Source: Castellaniella sp035707805 (GTDB lineage Bacteria > Pseudomonadota > Gammaproteobacteria > Burkholderiales > Burkholderiaceae_B). Taken from it: a stretch of 64,000 bases of DNA. The stretch covers positions 1-64,000 of the forward strand of contig DASSTS010000004.1 in assembly GCA_035707805.1 (NCBI GenBank), given 5' to 3'. Within the stretch, counting starts at the first letter, position 1, and every line of letters begins with the position of its first letter. Position numbers and translations under genes: made by a program. Positions 35,567-46,308 of this stretch are shown piece by piece. The notes beneath the pieces were generated by a model. It was not told the DNA's origin and did not search any database. It worked only from the letters and a program-made list of their open reading frames with translations.

Positions 35567-36787
35567 ATGAAAACAGGCCTTCCCCGCCGCACCCTCATCG
35601 CCACCGCCCTGCTCGGCCTGATCGCCGCCGGCGCGGCCCAGGCCGCGACTGACCCGGACGTCGTGCGCATCGGTTTCATCACCGACATGTCCGGCCCCTA
35701 CGCCGACACCGACGGCCCCGGCGGCCTCGAAGCCATCCGCATGGCCGTGCATGACGCCGGCGGCACCGTGCTCGGCAAGAAAATCGAGATCCTCTCGGCC
35801 GACCACCAGAACAAGCCCGAGATCGCCTCCGCGCGCGCCCGGGAATGGATCGACCAGGAGGGCCTCTCCATGCTGATCGGCGGCGTCAACTCGGCCGCCG
35901 GCCTGGCGATGAACGGAATCATCAACGAAAAACACGTCCCCTACATCAATATCGGCGCAGCCACGGCGCGCCTCACCAACGAAGACTGCACCCCCTACAC
36001 CGTCCACTACGAATACGACACCGTCGCCCTGGCCAAGGGCACCGGCTCCGCCGTGGTCAAGCAGGGCGGGAAGTCCTGGTATTTCCTGGTGGCGGACTAC
36101 GCCTTCGGCCATTCCCTGGAGGCGGACACCAGCGCGGTCATCAAGGCGAACGGCGGCACCGTGGTCGGATCGGTCAAACATCCCCCCACCTCGCCCGACA
36201 TGTCTTCCTACATCCTGCAGGCGGCGGCTTCCGGCGCCCAGGTCCTGGGCTTGGCGAACGCGGGCGCCGACACCATCAACTCGATCAAGGCCGCCAACGA
36301 TTTCGGCCTGACGAAAAAGATGAAGCTGGTCGGCTTGCTGATGACCATCAACGACATCCACGGCCTGGGCCTGCCCGTCGCCCAGAAACTGCTGATGACC
36401 GACAGCTGGTACTGGGACAAGAACGACGCCTCCCGCGCCTTCGCCCGGCGTTTCGACAAGACCATGCACAAGATGCCCAGCACGCACCAGGCCGCGGCCT
36501 ACTCGGCCACGACCACCTATCTCAAAGCCGTGCAGGCCGCGGGGACGACCGACGCCGACAAGGTCATGGCGCAGTTGAAAAGCATGAAGCTCGACGACAT
36601 GTACAGCAAGGGCTTCATCCGCGCGGACGGCCGCTATGTGCACGACATGTACCTGATGCAGGTGAAGACTCCCGAGGAGTCCAAAGGCCCCTGGGACTAC
36701 ATGAAGACGATCGCCACGATCCCGGGCAAGGAGGCCTTCACGAGCCCGCAGGATTCGACCTGCCGGCTCATGAAGAAGGGCGGTTGA
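35567..36787 (+). CDS. LIV-type ABC transporter substrate-binding protein (orphan receptor)
   Basis: 406 residues with a Sec signal (core ending in GAAQA) and type I periplasmic-binding fold. The mature start, VVRIGFITDMSGPYADTDG, and ADYAFGHSLEADTS are typical of receptors annotated as branched-chain amino acid or general carboxylate binders. It follows the HMG-CoA reductase by 58 bp and has no permease or ATPase genes of its own; it may dock on either neighbouring LIV transporter. Mevalonate as ligand is inferred from the gene pair. Identical AGGAGACAAACC leader to the receptor at 30950. Confidence 0.88.
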   Translation: MKTGLPRRTLIATALLGLIAAGAAQAATDPDVVRIGFITDMSGPYADTDGPGGLEAIRMAVHDAGGTVLGKKIEILSADHQNKPEIASARAREWIDQEGLSMLIGGVNSAAGLAMNGIINEKHVPYINIGAATARLTNEDCTPYTVHYEYDTVALAKGTGSAVVKQGGKSWYFLVADYAFGHSLEADTSAVIKANGGTVVGSVKHPPTSPDMSSYILQAAASGAQVLGLANAGADTINSIKAANDFGLTKKMKLVGLLMTINDIHGLGLPVAQKLLMTDSWYWDKNDASRAFARRFDKTMHKMPSTHQAAAYSATTTYLKAVQAAGTTDADKVMAQLKSMKLDDMYSKGFIRADGRYVHDMYLMQVKTPEESKGPWDYMKTIATIPGKEAFTSPQDSTCRLMKKGG

Positions 36788-36814
36788 GCAGATTCCGGCC
36801 AGGGCGTCGCCCGC

Positions 36815-37591
36815 TCAGACGGCAAGAGGTTCCAGCGCGGGCCGGGCGTACTGGCTGGGCGCCACCCCGAGGTATTTGCGGAACATGGCGGTGAAAGCCC
36901 CTTGGTTCTGGTAGCCGAGGTCCAGGGCGATGTCCAGGATCGAGCGGCCTTGCTCAAGCCATGCGAGCGCCAGGCGCAGCTTGGCATGATGGCGCCAGAC
37001 CGTGAAGCTGATGCCTGTTTCCTGCAGGAAAAGGCGATGCAGCGTGCGCTCGCTGCAACCGATCTCGGCCGCGAACTGGACCAGCGTGGTGGCATCATCC
37101 GGGTGCAGCTGGATGTGCGCGCAAATGGCGGCCAGGCGCCGATCGCGCGGTTGGGGCAACTCGACCGGCACATCCGGACGGTCGATGATCTTTTCAACCA
37201 GCAATTCCTTGAGCAGGGCGATCTTGCGGCTGGCGGAAGGCTGTTCGCCATAGTGCGTCAGAGAGCGCATGACCTCGCGCAGCAGCGGCGTGACGTGCAG
37301 CATGCAAGCGCGTTCGGGCAGATTGAGGGGGCCATGCGCCTCGAACTCGAAGGATTTCATCCGCACCTTGCCCAGAGCACGGACATGGTGGCGGCGACCG
37401 CCGCCCGCCAGCCAGAGGGCGCACGATGAAGACACCACCCAATGGCCGTCCGCCCCGGACGCCAGCAATACACCGGTGACCGGGAAAATCAGGCGCGAGC
37501 GCCCGCACTCCGGGTCGGTGACCACAGCCGCATCCGGAAAGGTCTGGACGGCACTGCTCAACATGAAATGAGCACCTGGATCGAATCGCAT
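36815..37591 (-). CDS. AraC-family regulator with N-terminal cupin
   Basis: 258 residues from the ATG complementary to 37589-37591, which has GAGGG seven bases upstream. The N-terminal cupin half (RSRLIFPVTGVLLASGADGH) resembles YesN/NimR-type AraC regulators. The C-terminal double helix-turn-helix begins AAEIGCSERTLHRLFLQETG and ends YQNQGAFTAMFRKYLGVAP. It lies 70 bp after acs on the same strand, so it is probably the last gene of that transporter-acs operon and its regulator. The 21-bp-phased direct repeat at 44876-44906 is a candidate target. Confidence 0.87.
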   Translation of the reverse strand: MRFDPGAHFMLSSAVQTFPDAAVVTDPECGRSRLIFPVTGVLLASGADGHWVVSSSCALWLAGGGRRHHVRALGKVRMKSFEFEAHGPLNLPERACMLHVTPLLREVMRSLTHYGEQPSASRKIALLKELLVEKIIDRPDVPVELPQPRDRRLAAICAHIQLHPDDATTLVQFAAEIGCSERTLHRLFLQETGISFTVWRHHAKLRLALAWLEQGRSILDIALDLGYQNQGAFTAMFRKYLGVAPSQYARPALEPLAV

Positions 37592-37661
37592 GGCACAGCC
37601 CTCAACGTAAACGGCGCCGCGAATGCGGCGCGCTTCCCACCTTGGACGGAACTGCCCGGGC

Positions 37662-39641
<1,980 letters not shown>

Positions 39642-39718
39642 TGCCGACCTCCTTTGATCGTATGCATGAGTGGGTGCGTGCCGGGCCGGCGGCTCCGGCA
39701 CGTCCGTCGGGGCGCCGT

Positions 39719-40423
39719 TCAGGCGGCGACCCCCAGATACCGGTTCATGATCTCGGGACGGGCACGCAGCTCTTCGCTGGTCCCGCCAAAGACGATATGC
39801 CCGGTATTGAGCAGATAACAGCGGCTGGCCATCGACAGGGCCGCCGCGACGTTTTGCTCGACCACCAGAATCGTGCGGCCTTGCTTGGCCAGTTCCTGGC
39901 AGACCTGCATCAGATCGCGCACGATCAGAGGCGCCAGCCCCTCGAAAGGTTCGTCCAGAAGGATGAGCCGCGCATCGCGGATCATCGCCCTGGCAATCGC
40001 CACCATCTGTTGCTCGCCACCGGACAGTTCGCGCCCCTTGTTGTTGCGCCGCTCGTACAGGCGTGGAAAGGTGCGGTAGATTTCCTCGTAGCTCAACGGC
40101 TTGGCGGCCGTCATGGTCGCGAGCTTGAGGTTTTCGTGCACCGTGATCCCCCCGATGACGCGGCGCTCTTCGGGGACGAGTTGCAGGCCCTGCCGGGCGA
40201 TCTCGTGGGCGGGTTTGTCGTGGATGGGCATGCCCGCGAACTCGATCGAACCCGATTTCGGGCTCAAGGCGCCCGCAAGCGTCTTGAGCAGAGTCGATTT
40301 GCCCGCGCCGTTGCGTCCAAGCAGGGCCACGACCTCGTTTTCATGGATTTCGACCGACACATCGAACAGGATGTGGGAATCCCCATAGAAGGTATTGATG
40401 CGCTCAGCGCTCAGCAGGCTCAT
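39719..40423 (-). CDS. livF: ABC transporter ATP-binding protein LivF
   Basis: 234 residues. Walker A GRNGAGKST (about 36-44), signature LSGGEQQMVAIARAM (about 134) and Walker B LILLDEPFEGLAP (about 156). Start overlaps the stop of the fused permease/ATPase gene. It is a different paralogue from the LivF at 30229. Followed by acs after a 77-bp gap holding the acs ribosome binding site. Confidence 0.92.
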   Translation of the reverse strand: MSLLSAERINTFYGDSHILFDVSVEIHENEVVALLGRNGAGKSTLLKTLAGALSPKSGSIEFAGMPIHDKPAHEIARQGLQLVPEERRVIGGITVHENLKLATMTAAKPLSYEEIYRTFPRLYERRNNKGRELSGGEQQMVAIARAMIRDARLILLDEPFEGLAPLIVRDLMQVCQELAKQGRTILVVEQNVAAALSMASRCYLLNTGHIVFGGTSEELRARPEIMNRYLGVAA

Positions 40424-42330
40424 TGTCCGAATCCTCCCAGGTAGGCGTCCTGCACGGACGTATTGGCCTTGATTTCCTCAGGTGTGCCTTCGGCCAGGAA
40501 ATTGCCGTCGTACAGCACCGTGATGCGATCGGCCAGCTCGAACATGGCGTCCATGTCATGCTCGACGATGAGCACCGTGCGGCCCTTGCGGATGGTCTTG
40601 AGCAAGGCCACCGCATGCACGCGCTCTTCGGGGCTCATGCCCGCCAGAGGTTCATCGAGCAGCAGCACATTGGCGCCCGTGGCCAGGGCCAGGCCAATCT
40701 CGACCCGGCGCTTTTCCCCATAGGACAGCTCATGGATGGGGATGTCGGCCCGCGCGGTGAGCTCGACCATCTCGATGGCCGCCTCGACTTGTTCATGGCA
40801 TCCCTTCACCCCCTCGATCGTCGCCAGCGCATCGAAGCGGAACGGGCCGCGCTTTTGCCCAAGGACCGACATCAGGATGTTCTGGCGCACTGTCAGGGCA
40901 TCGAACAACTCGTTGACCTGGTAGGACTTGCTCATGCCCAACTGGCAGACCCGGGTGACGCCGGCGCCGGTGATCTCGGACTCGCGCAGATACACGGAAC
41001 CGGAGGTGGGCTGGATTTCACCCGCCAGCATGCGAAAGAATGTCGATTTGCCCGCACCATTGGGACCGATCAGGCCGCGCAGTTCGCCTTCCTGGACTTC
41101 GATCGATACGCCCTTGACCGCCTTCAGACCGCCGTAATGCTTGGCGATGTCGTCCGCGCGCAGGATCGGCTTGCCTTCGGGCAGGGGTGCCGATTCACGC
41201 ATGAGCAACGGATGGCGGCCGGCGCGCGCGGACGACCCTGTGGCGGCACCGGTCGAGCCTACGGCTGAGGCCACCCGCCGTGCCGTCCGCCGCGCCTGCC
41301 AGGCGATGAACTCGCCGCAGATCCCACGACGGAACACCGTTACCAGCACCACAAAGATCACCCCCAGGATCAGACGCCAATACGAACCCACCGCCTCCAC
41401 GAACTGGAGCACCTCGAACAGGTACAGCCAGATCAGGGCGCCCAGCAGCGGGCCGAACAACGTACCCGCGCCGCCCATCACAGTCTGGATGACCACCTCG
41501 GCGGACGTATGGATGTTGAAGGCGTCAGGCGGCATGTATCCCTGGAACAGCCCGAGCAGGCCGCCGGCAATGCCGCCGTAGCCGGCCGCGACCATGAAGA
41601 TCGCCAGCTTGTAGGACTGAATGCTGTGGCCCACGGCCATGGCGCGCTGGGGATTGTCGCGAATCGCCGTCAGAATGACCCCGAACGGAGAGAACGATAT
41701 CCGCCGGGCGAGCACGAAGCCGATGAAGAACATGACGGCCAGAAAGCTGTACATGGGCCAGCCCGGTTCGATGACATAGCTGAAGAAGCCCAGGTCGATC
41801 GAGGCCTCTGGAATCCCCGGGATCCCGTTCTCGCCCCCCGTCCAGTCGCGCAAGGGGCCGAACTCCAGGAAATAGATCATCTCGGCGAAGGCCAGCGTAC
41901 TCATCGCGAAATAGATGCCGCTGCGCCTGAGCGTGAGGTATCCGATCGCCAGGCCCAGCACGGCGGCCACCGCCACCGACAGGACCAGCGCCAGCAACAT
42001 GTTCTCGACGATGCCGCTGGTCATCAGGTAGGCCGTCACGAACGCGCCCGTGCCATAGAAGGCGGCCTGCCCGAAGGACAGCAGCCCCGCATAGCCGAAC
42101 AACAGGTCGAACCCGAGGCCGAACAGGCCCCAGATCAGCACCCGGCCCAGGAGATCGGGTCCAGCCCCCACCAGCGGCGCGAGAAACGGCGCCACGGCCA
42201 GCACCACAATGGTCAGACTCTCAGCCTTGTAGCGGCGTCGCACACCCGCTGCGGGATGCACGGCCGACCCGCCGCCTTGGGGCGCCACCGCGCCCGGCTG
42301 GATCGCCACGGAATCATCATGCCTGCTCAT
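40420..42330 (-). CDS. Fused LivM permease-LivG ATPase
   Basis: 636 residues in one reading frame. Residues about 30-340 are a LivM-type permease (LLFGYAGLLSFGQAAFYGTG, about 75; GGAGTLFGPLLGALIW coupling region). A linker rich in Arg, Ala and Thr follows (about 345-385), then a LivG-type ATPase: Walker A GPNGAGKST (about 420), LSYGEKRRVEIGLAL signature and VLLLDEPLAGMSP Walker B. The fusion fixes the permease:ATPase pairing. No frameshift or start signals are seen at the joint, so it appears genuine. Overlaps livH and livF by 4 bp at each end. Confidence 0.9.
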   Translation of the reverse strand: MSRHDDSVAIQPGAVAPQGGGSAVHPAAGVRRRYKAESLTIVVLAVAPFLAPLVGAGPDLLGRVLIWGLFGLGFDLLFGYAGLLSFGQAAFYGTGAFVTAYLMTSGIVENMLLALVLSVAVAAVLGLAIGYLTLRRSGIYFAMSTLAFAEMIYFLEFGPLRDWTGGENGIPGIPEASIDLGFFSYVIEPGWPMYSFLAVMFFIGFVLARRISFSPFGVILTAIRDNPQRAMAVGHSIQSYKLAIFMVAAGYGGIAGGLLGLFQGYMPPDAFNIHTSAEVVIQTVMGGAGTLFGPLLGALIWLYLFEVLQFVEAVGSYWRLILGVIFVVLVTVFRRGICGEFIAWQARRTARRVASAVGSTGAATGSSARAGRHPLLMRESAPLPEGKPILRADDIAKHYGGLKAVKGVSIEVQEGELRGLIGPNGAGKSTFFRMLAGEIQPTSGSVYLRESEITGAGVTRVCQLGMSKSYQVNELFDALTVRQNILMSVLGQKRGPFRFDALATIEGVKGCHEQVEAAIEMVELTARADIPIHELSYGEKRRVEIGLALATGANVLLLDEPLAGMSPEERVHAVALLKTIRKGRTVLIVEHDMDAMFELADRITVLYDGNFLAEGTPEEIKANTSVQDAYLGGFGQ

Positions 42331-43202
42331 GCCCTGCCCTCCACACCCAGCAGCCCTTGAGGCCGAACGATCAGGATCAATGCCATGGCCGCGAACAGCA
42401 TGACATCGGAATAAACGGGATTGAACAGCGACGTCAGGCTGAGAATCTGGCCGGCCACCAAGCCGCCCAGTACCGCGCCGGGAAACGAACCGACGCCGCC
42501 CAACACCACCACCACGAAAGACTGGATCAGGACCCGGAAACCCATGTCGGGCACGATCGAGACGATCGGCGCATAGATCATGCCGGCGAAACCGGCCGCC
42601 GCCGCCCCCACACCGAACACCACCAGAAAGGCGCGCTGGATATTGATGCCCAGCAGCCGCACCATCAGCGAATCCTCAATGCCCGAACGCACGATCAGCC
42701 CCAGCCGGGTGCGGTAGAGCACCAGCCAGCACAGGCCCAGCGCCACGGCGGCAATCAGCAGAATCTCGATCCGGTACAAGGGATAGGTCACGAACCCCAT
42801 GTCCACCACGCCCTCGCCCCAGGACGGCACCGGCACGCGCTGGCCGATGCCGCCGTAGATGGCGCGGACGATCTCGACCACGACGATGCTGATGCCGAAG
42901 GTCACGAGGATCTGATCCTCGACCGGCCGGCTGTAGAACTTGCGGATCAGGCCGCGTTCGAGCACGAGCCCCACGACCATGGCCGCCAACGCGCCGGCGG
43001 CAATGCTCAGGACGAAGGATTCCGTTGCCAGGTACGTCGAGAATCCAGCGTACGCACCGACGACGAACAACGCGCCATGCGCGAAGTTGATCAGGCCCAA
43101 AGTGCCATAGATGATGGTCAGGCCGGCGGCGATCAGGGCGAGCAATATCCCCAGCGCCAGCCCATTGAAGACCTGAGACATGAACAAGCCGAGTCCAGGC
43201 AT
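42327..43202 (-). CDS. livH: Branched-chain-type ABC transporter permease LivH
   Basis: 291 residues, multi-helix LivH-type permease: the N-terminus FMSQVFNGLALGILLALIAA, internal YGTLGLINFAHGALFVVGAY and the coupling motif GGVGSFPGAVLGGLVAG are visible. It has GGGGGG directly before the ATG complementary to 43200-43202. Its stop overlaps the fused permease/ATPase start. Second gene of the receptor-LivH-LivMG-LivF-Acs-AraC operon. Confidence 0.9.
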   Translation of the reverse strand: MPGLGLFMSQVFNGLALGILLALIAAGLTIIYGTLGLINFAHGALFVVGAYAGFSTYLATESFVLSIAAGALAAMVVGLVLERGLIRKFYSRPVEDQILVTFGISIVVVEIVRAIYGGIGQRVPVPSWGEGVVDMGFVTYPLYRIEILLIAAVALGLCWLVLYRTRLGLIVRSGIEDSLMVRLLGINIQRAFLVVFGVGAAAAGFAGMIYAPIVSIVPDMGFRVLIQSFVVVVLGGVGSFPGAVLGGLVAGQILSLTSLFNPVYSDVMLFAAMALILIVRPQGLLGVEGRA

Positions 43203-43273
43203 ATTCCCCCCTTTTCACAATTGAACGGAGCCGGCACCCACGCCTTCCCGGCATGGATGCCGTGCGACGGCGC

Positions 43274-44650
43274 CTAGGTGTAGTCGGTCATCTTGCAGCC
43301 GGCATAGCCGACCGGCGGCAGGGTCGCGACCCCGTCGGCGACGGCCACGATGTCGACCAGATCGTCCTTGTCCTTGATGTCCGAAGGTTTCTTGCCGCGC
43401 ACAATGGTGAAGTTGGCGGCGCCGTCGTGATCCTCGGCGCGGAAATACGCCTCTCCGCCCATGGTGTACGGCCGCTTGTGGTTGATGCTGTCCTCGAGCG
43501 CCTTGACGACTTCGGCCGGGTGGAAGGTGCCCGCACGCTCGATGGCATCGGCCCACAGCAAGGTGGTCATATAGGCGTTGTGTTCCGGATCGCGGGGCTT
43601 GGCGCCGAACTTCGCCTCGTAGGCCTCGACGAAATCGCGCGCGATCTCGTTCTGTTCTGAATAGGCATGCCAGAACACCATCGTGCCGTAGACCCCCTCC
43701 ATGATCTCGGGGCCGACTTCCTCGAGCATGTAGGCGGGCATGTAGGGCACGCACATCTTCATGTTCTTGAGCACGCCGAACTGGTGCGCCTGCTTGGCCG
43801 AATTGACGGCGTCCGCACCGTAGTCGTGATTGATCAGGATGTCGGCGCCGCTATTGGCGATGTTCAGCATATAGGCGCTGTAGTCGGTCGCCCCCAGGGG
43901 GTGGATCTGGGGGGTATCGATGGTCGTCCAGCCTTGCTCCTCGGTGAATTTCTTCATGAACTCGTGGATCGAGTGGCCGTAGTTGTAGTCCGGCACCAGG
44001 TGGATGGCTTTCATGTTCTTGCCGTAGGCTTCGGCCAGCACCGGCGCGATGGCCTTGGATGCTGTGTAGGCGTGATGGCACAGGCGGAAGCCGTAGCGGC
44101 GGCAATCCTTGCCGGTCGTGTCGCTGGAGCCGCTGATGATGGGAAAGTACAAGGTCTTGGCGCGGTCGCAGGTATTCTGCAGCGCAATCGCCACCGAACT
44201 GCTGACGCTGCCCGCGATCATCATGGCCTTGTCCTGGCGGATGAAACGCGTGGCCGCCTGCACGGCACTGTTGGGCTTGGTCTCGGCATCACCGATGGCC
44301 AGCACCAGTTTCTTGCCCAGGATGCCCTGCTTGGTCAACGGAGAGATCTTGCGCACGCGCGGATCGCCATTGTTGATCAACTCGGCGGCCAGTTCGAAAC
44401 CGCGCTTCTGGCCATTGCCCTCGGCCGAATACGGTCCCGTCAAATCCAGCGTGAGGCCGGCCGTCACGGTATCCCCGGCCACGCCGTCGGGATAGTTTCC
44501 GAGCTTCGGATAATCCTTTTTCTGGGCCAGAGCCGCCTTGCCGTAAAAAGCCGGGACGGCCAGAACACCGGCGGTGGCGGCGGAAGTCTTGAGAAAGCTG
44601 CGGCGTTTGGCCGAGTATGGCGTTTCGATGCGTCGATCCTGGTGTTTCAC
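43274..44650 (-). CDS. ABC transporter substrate-binding protein with Tat signal
   Basis: 458 residues, larger than the other two receptors here. GTG start at 44650 with AGGAG eight bases upstream. The N-terminus carries KRRSFLKTSAATAG, a twin-arginine export motif, then a hydrophobic core ending ALAQ; Tat export is unusual for LIV receptors but common in UrtA-like ones. The mature protein shows a type I binding fold (VTAGLTLDLTGPYSAEGNGQ). It resembles urea/amide receptor relatives, yet no urtE or urease gene is nearby, so the ligand is open. First gene of the transporter-acs operon. Confidence 0.88.
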   Translation of the reverse strand: MKHQDRRIETPYSAKRRSFLKTSAATAGVLAVPAFYGKAALAQKKDYPKLGNYPDGVAGDTVTAGLTLDLTGPYSAEGNGQKRGFELAAELINNGDPRVRKISPLTKQGILGKKLVLAIGDAETKPNSAVQAATRFIRQDKAMMIAGSVSSSVAIALQNTCDRAKTLYFPIISGSSDTTGKDCRRYGFRLCHHAYTASKAIAPVLAEAYGKNMKAIHLVPDYNYGHSIHEFMKKFTEEQGWTTIDTPQIHPLGATDYSAYMLNIANSGADILINHDYGADAVNSAKQAHQFGVLKNMKMCVPYMPAYMLEEVGPEIMEGVYGTMVFWHAYSEQNEIARDFVEAYEAKFGAKPRDPEHNAYMTTLLWADAIERAGTFHPAEVVKALEDSINHKRPYTMGGEAYFRAEDHDGAANFTIVRGKKPSDIKDKDDLVDIVAVADGVATLPPVGYAGCKMTDYT

Positions 44651-44875
44651 GATGATGTCTCCTGTTTCCTATGATGGACGGGGTAAAACAAGGATGCGGA
44701 TCGTAATGAATGGTGAATATGAATATTCGATATCAAAACAAACCGCCATATTGTCCCGAAGCCAAAAAACAGAAATAAAATGCTTCGATTTCCATTTTCC
44801 GGACCGGCAATTCTAATTATTTAAAACTCAAAGATGCAGTCGTAGATTATCAAAGCGGATTTTTTAAAGCCGCCT

Positions 44876-44906
44876 CGTTTCTGACACGAAAACACGCGTT
44901 TCTGAC
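44876..44906. repeat. Direct repeat CGTTTCTGAC, two copies 21 bp apart
   Basis: Identical 10-mers at 44876-44885 and 44897-44906, start-to-start distance 21 bp (two helical turns). This phasing is the one used by AraC-type activators. It lies about 230 bp upstream of the Tat-receptor operon whose last gene is an AraC regulator. Binding is inference. Confidence 0.45.
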
Positions 44907-44954
44907 TTTTTGAGGCCGGCTAGGGAAAACACCAAAATGCGCGAAAGGCGCAAG

Positions 44955-44988
44955 AAAAAAGGCTTGCAAGACAAAATCTTGCAAGCCT
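44955..44988 (-). terminator. Intrinsic terminator, orphan
   Basis: A 12-bp perfect stem (44960-44971 with 44977-44988) and 5-nt loop, followed on the minus strand by six U (44955-44960). No annotated minus-strand gene precedes it. Confidence 0.65.
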
Positions 44989-45070
44989 CAGGGGAATACC
45001 GGGCGCCACCGAAAGAAGCGCCCGATCAAGGGAAAACATATGAAATACGACGGTCCCCAGCAATATGCCG
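44955..45070 (-). ncRNA. Candidate small RNA
   Basis: On the minus strand this gene-free stretch ends in a strong intrinsic terminator (44955-44988). Just before it are a 7-bp hairpin (45000-45006 with 45018-45024) and complementary GGGG/CCCC tracts (45055-45058 and 44991-44994) that could close an outer stem. No minus-strand gene lies upstream for about 1 kb that the terminator could serve. No clear -35/-10 pair was found, so the 5' end is a guess. Confidence 0.3.
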
Positions 45071-45265
45071 GAAACCCGCCGAGATAATCAACAGGTATAT
45101 ATAAGAAATCTAGGCGAAGTATCCCATCTGCTATTAATAGCATTCGATTCTTACACCAAACTTACAACAAAGACCAGCCCTCGTTTTTCGCCGAAATGGG
45201 GTTTGGGTCCTTGGGACCCCAGCGACGGAAATGACAGATTGTCAGCGTGGAGAGGCGAACTTAAC

Positions 45266-46027
45266 ATGGGTGGCATGGACAATCTTCTCATCGCGCTGGC
45301 CGCCGGATTGCTCGGCGGCGCCATCAACGCCATCGCCGGAGGCGGCTCATTCATCACGTTCCCCGCCTTGGTGCTGGCGGGACTGCCGCCCGTGGCGGCC
45401 AACCAGACCGGCGCCATCGCCCTGCTGCCCGGAAGCCTGGCCAGCACGGCCGCGTACCGGAGGGAAATCCGCGCATTCCAGCATGCCCGGCTCCCGTTGC
45501 TGCTGGCGTCCACCTTGCTGGGCGGCGGCGCGGGGGCGGTACTGTTGCTCGTCACCCCGACGAAGATATTCGATCTGGCGATCCCATGGGTCGTCCTGGT
45601 CGGCGCTCTCACCTTTGCCTTCGGGAAAGCGATCCAGGCGCGTGTCTCTTCCGTCGACACACCGATGCGGCCCTTGCCGGTCGCCTGCTTTCAATTCGTG
45701 CTGGGCGCCTATGGCGGTTATTTCGGCGGCGCCGTAGGGATCATGATGATGGCGGGATGGGTGGTGCTCGGCCTGGGCGACGTCAGGACCCTGAACGGCT
45801 TGAAGAATCTCATGGTGGCGGCGGCCCGGCTCGCCGCAGTCCTGATTTTCGCCGTCTGGGGGCATGTCTATTGGCACATCGGTCTGCCCATGATGGCGGC
45901 TACCGTGGTCGGAGGCTATCTTGGCGCGTGGGTGACGCGCTTTCTGAGCGCAACGATGTTGCGCAACATCATCGCGCTGATTTTCTTCGCGGTGACGGCG
46001 GCCTTTTTCTATCGGGGGTATGCGTAG
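45266..46027 (+). CDS. TauE/SafE-family sulfite exporter-like permease
   Basis: 253 residues, hydrophobic, with the duplicated TauE/SafE layout: AAGLLGGAINAIAGGGSFITF (about 9-29) in the first half and QFVLGAYGGYFGGAVGIMMM (about 133-152) in the second. Members export sulfite, sulfoacetate or related organic anions, or import acids. ATG 45266 is preceded at a distance by GGAGAGG; the ATG at 45275 is an alternative. Isolated gene on the plus strand after a long AT-rich region. Substrate unknown. Confidence 0.87.
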   Translation: MGGMDNLLIALAAGLLGGAINAIAGGGSFITFPALVLAGLPPVAANQTGAIALLPGSLASTAAYRREIRAFQHARLPLLLASTLLGGGAGAVLLLVTPTKIFDLAIPWVVLVGALTFAFGKAIQARVSSVDTPMRPLPVACFQFVLGAYGGYFGGAVGIMMMAGWVVLGLGDVRTLNGLKNLMVAAARLAAVLIFAVWGHVYWHIGLPMMAATVVGGYLGAWVTRFLSATMLRNIIALIFFAVTAAFFYRGYA

Positions 46028-46198
46028 TCCGAACCGGGACACGGCGCCGCCCGACCGGTGTTCCAGCGCCGCCAGCATCACATCACGCCCCACATCGTCC
46101 CTGTCTCAGACGACACTCGCCTCCGAACTCACGGCCTCGCGGTCGCCACAGCGCAGCACCACCAGCGGCAGGGCCACGGGCTACATGCGATGAACTTG

Positions 46199-46244
46199 AC
46201 CCATGATGCGTTGATGCTCGCCCGCAGGTGATCGGATCATGGGT
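46199..46244. repeat. 9-bp inverted repeat ACCCATGAT / ATCATGGGT
   Basis: Perfect arms at 46199-46207 and 46236-46244, spacer 28 bp. No transposase is present. It could be a leftover end of a mobile element or an operator. Confidence 0.4.
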
Positions 46245-46277
46245 AAAAATTAGCCCCCTGCCCCGGATGCAACAACT

Positions 46278-46308
46278 AAAAACGAATCCCCGCCATGCGG
46301 CGGGGATT
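46278..46308 (-). terminator. Intrinsic terminator of the small unknown gene
   Basis: A 10-bp perfect stem (AATCCCCGCC, 46285-46294, with 46299-46308), 4-nt loop, then on the minus strand CGTTTTT (U-run at 46278-46282). Lies 24 bp past the stop of the 85-residue gene. Confidence 0.7.

Larger units (their letters stand above)
44651..45265. other. 615-bp AT-rich divergent control region
   Basis: No credible protein-coding gene. Composition is far more AT-rich than the surroundings (for example 44821-44880 holds 22 G/C of 60). It contains the leader of the Tat-receptor operon (minus), a 10-bp direct repeat 21 bp apart (44876-44906), an intrinsic terminator facing the minus strand (44955-44988) with a preceding hairpin, and near 45210-45224 a 6-bp hairpin GGGTCC/GGACCC upstream of the TauE gene (plus). 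Confidence 0.7.

Noticed and set aside
36788..36814. Terminator between the orphan receptor and the AraC gene
   Set aside because: No stem of useful length and no U-run on either strand.
37592..37661. Longer N-terminus for the AraC regulator (start at 37675)
   Set aside because: It would overlap acs, and the ATG at 37591 has a good ribosome binding site and matches family length.
44876..45024. Possible CRISPR-like repeats in the AT-rich region
   Set aside because: Only two copies of a 10-mer and separate hairpins; no regular repeat-spacer array and no cas genes.
46199..46244. Complete insertion sequence ended by the inverted repeat
   Set aside because: The arms are only 28 bp apart with no transposase, so at most this is a fragment.
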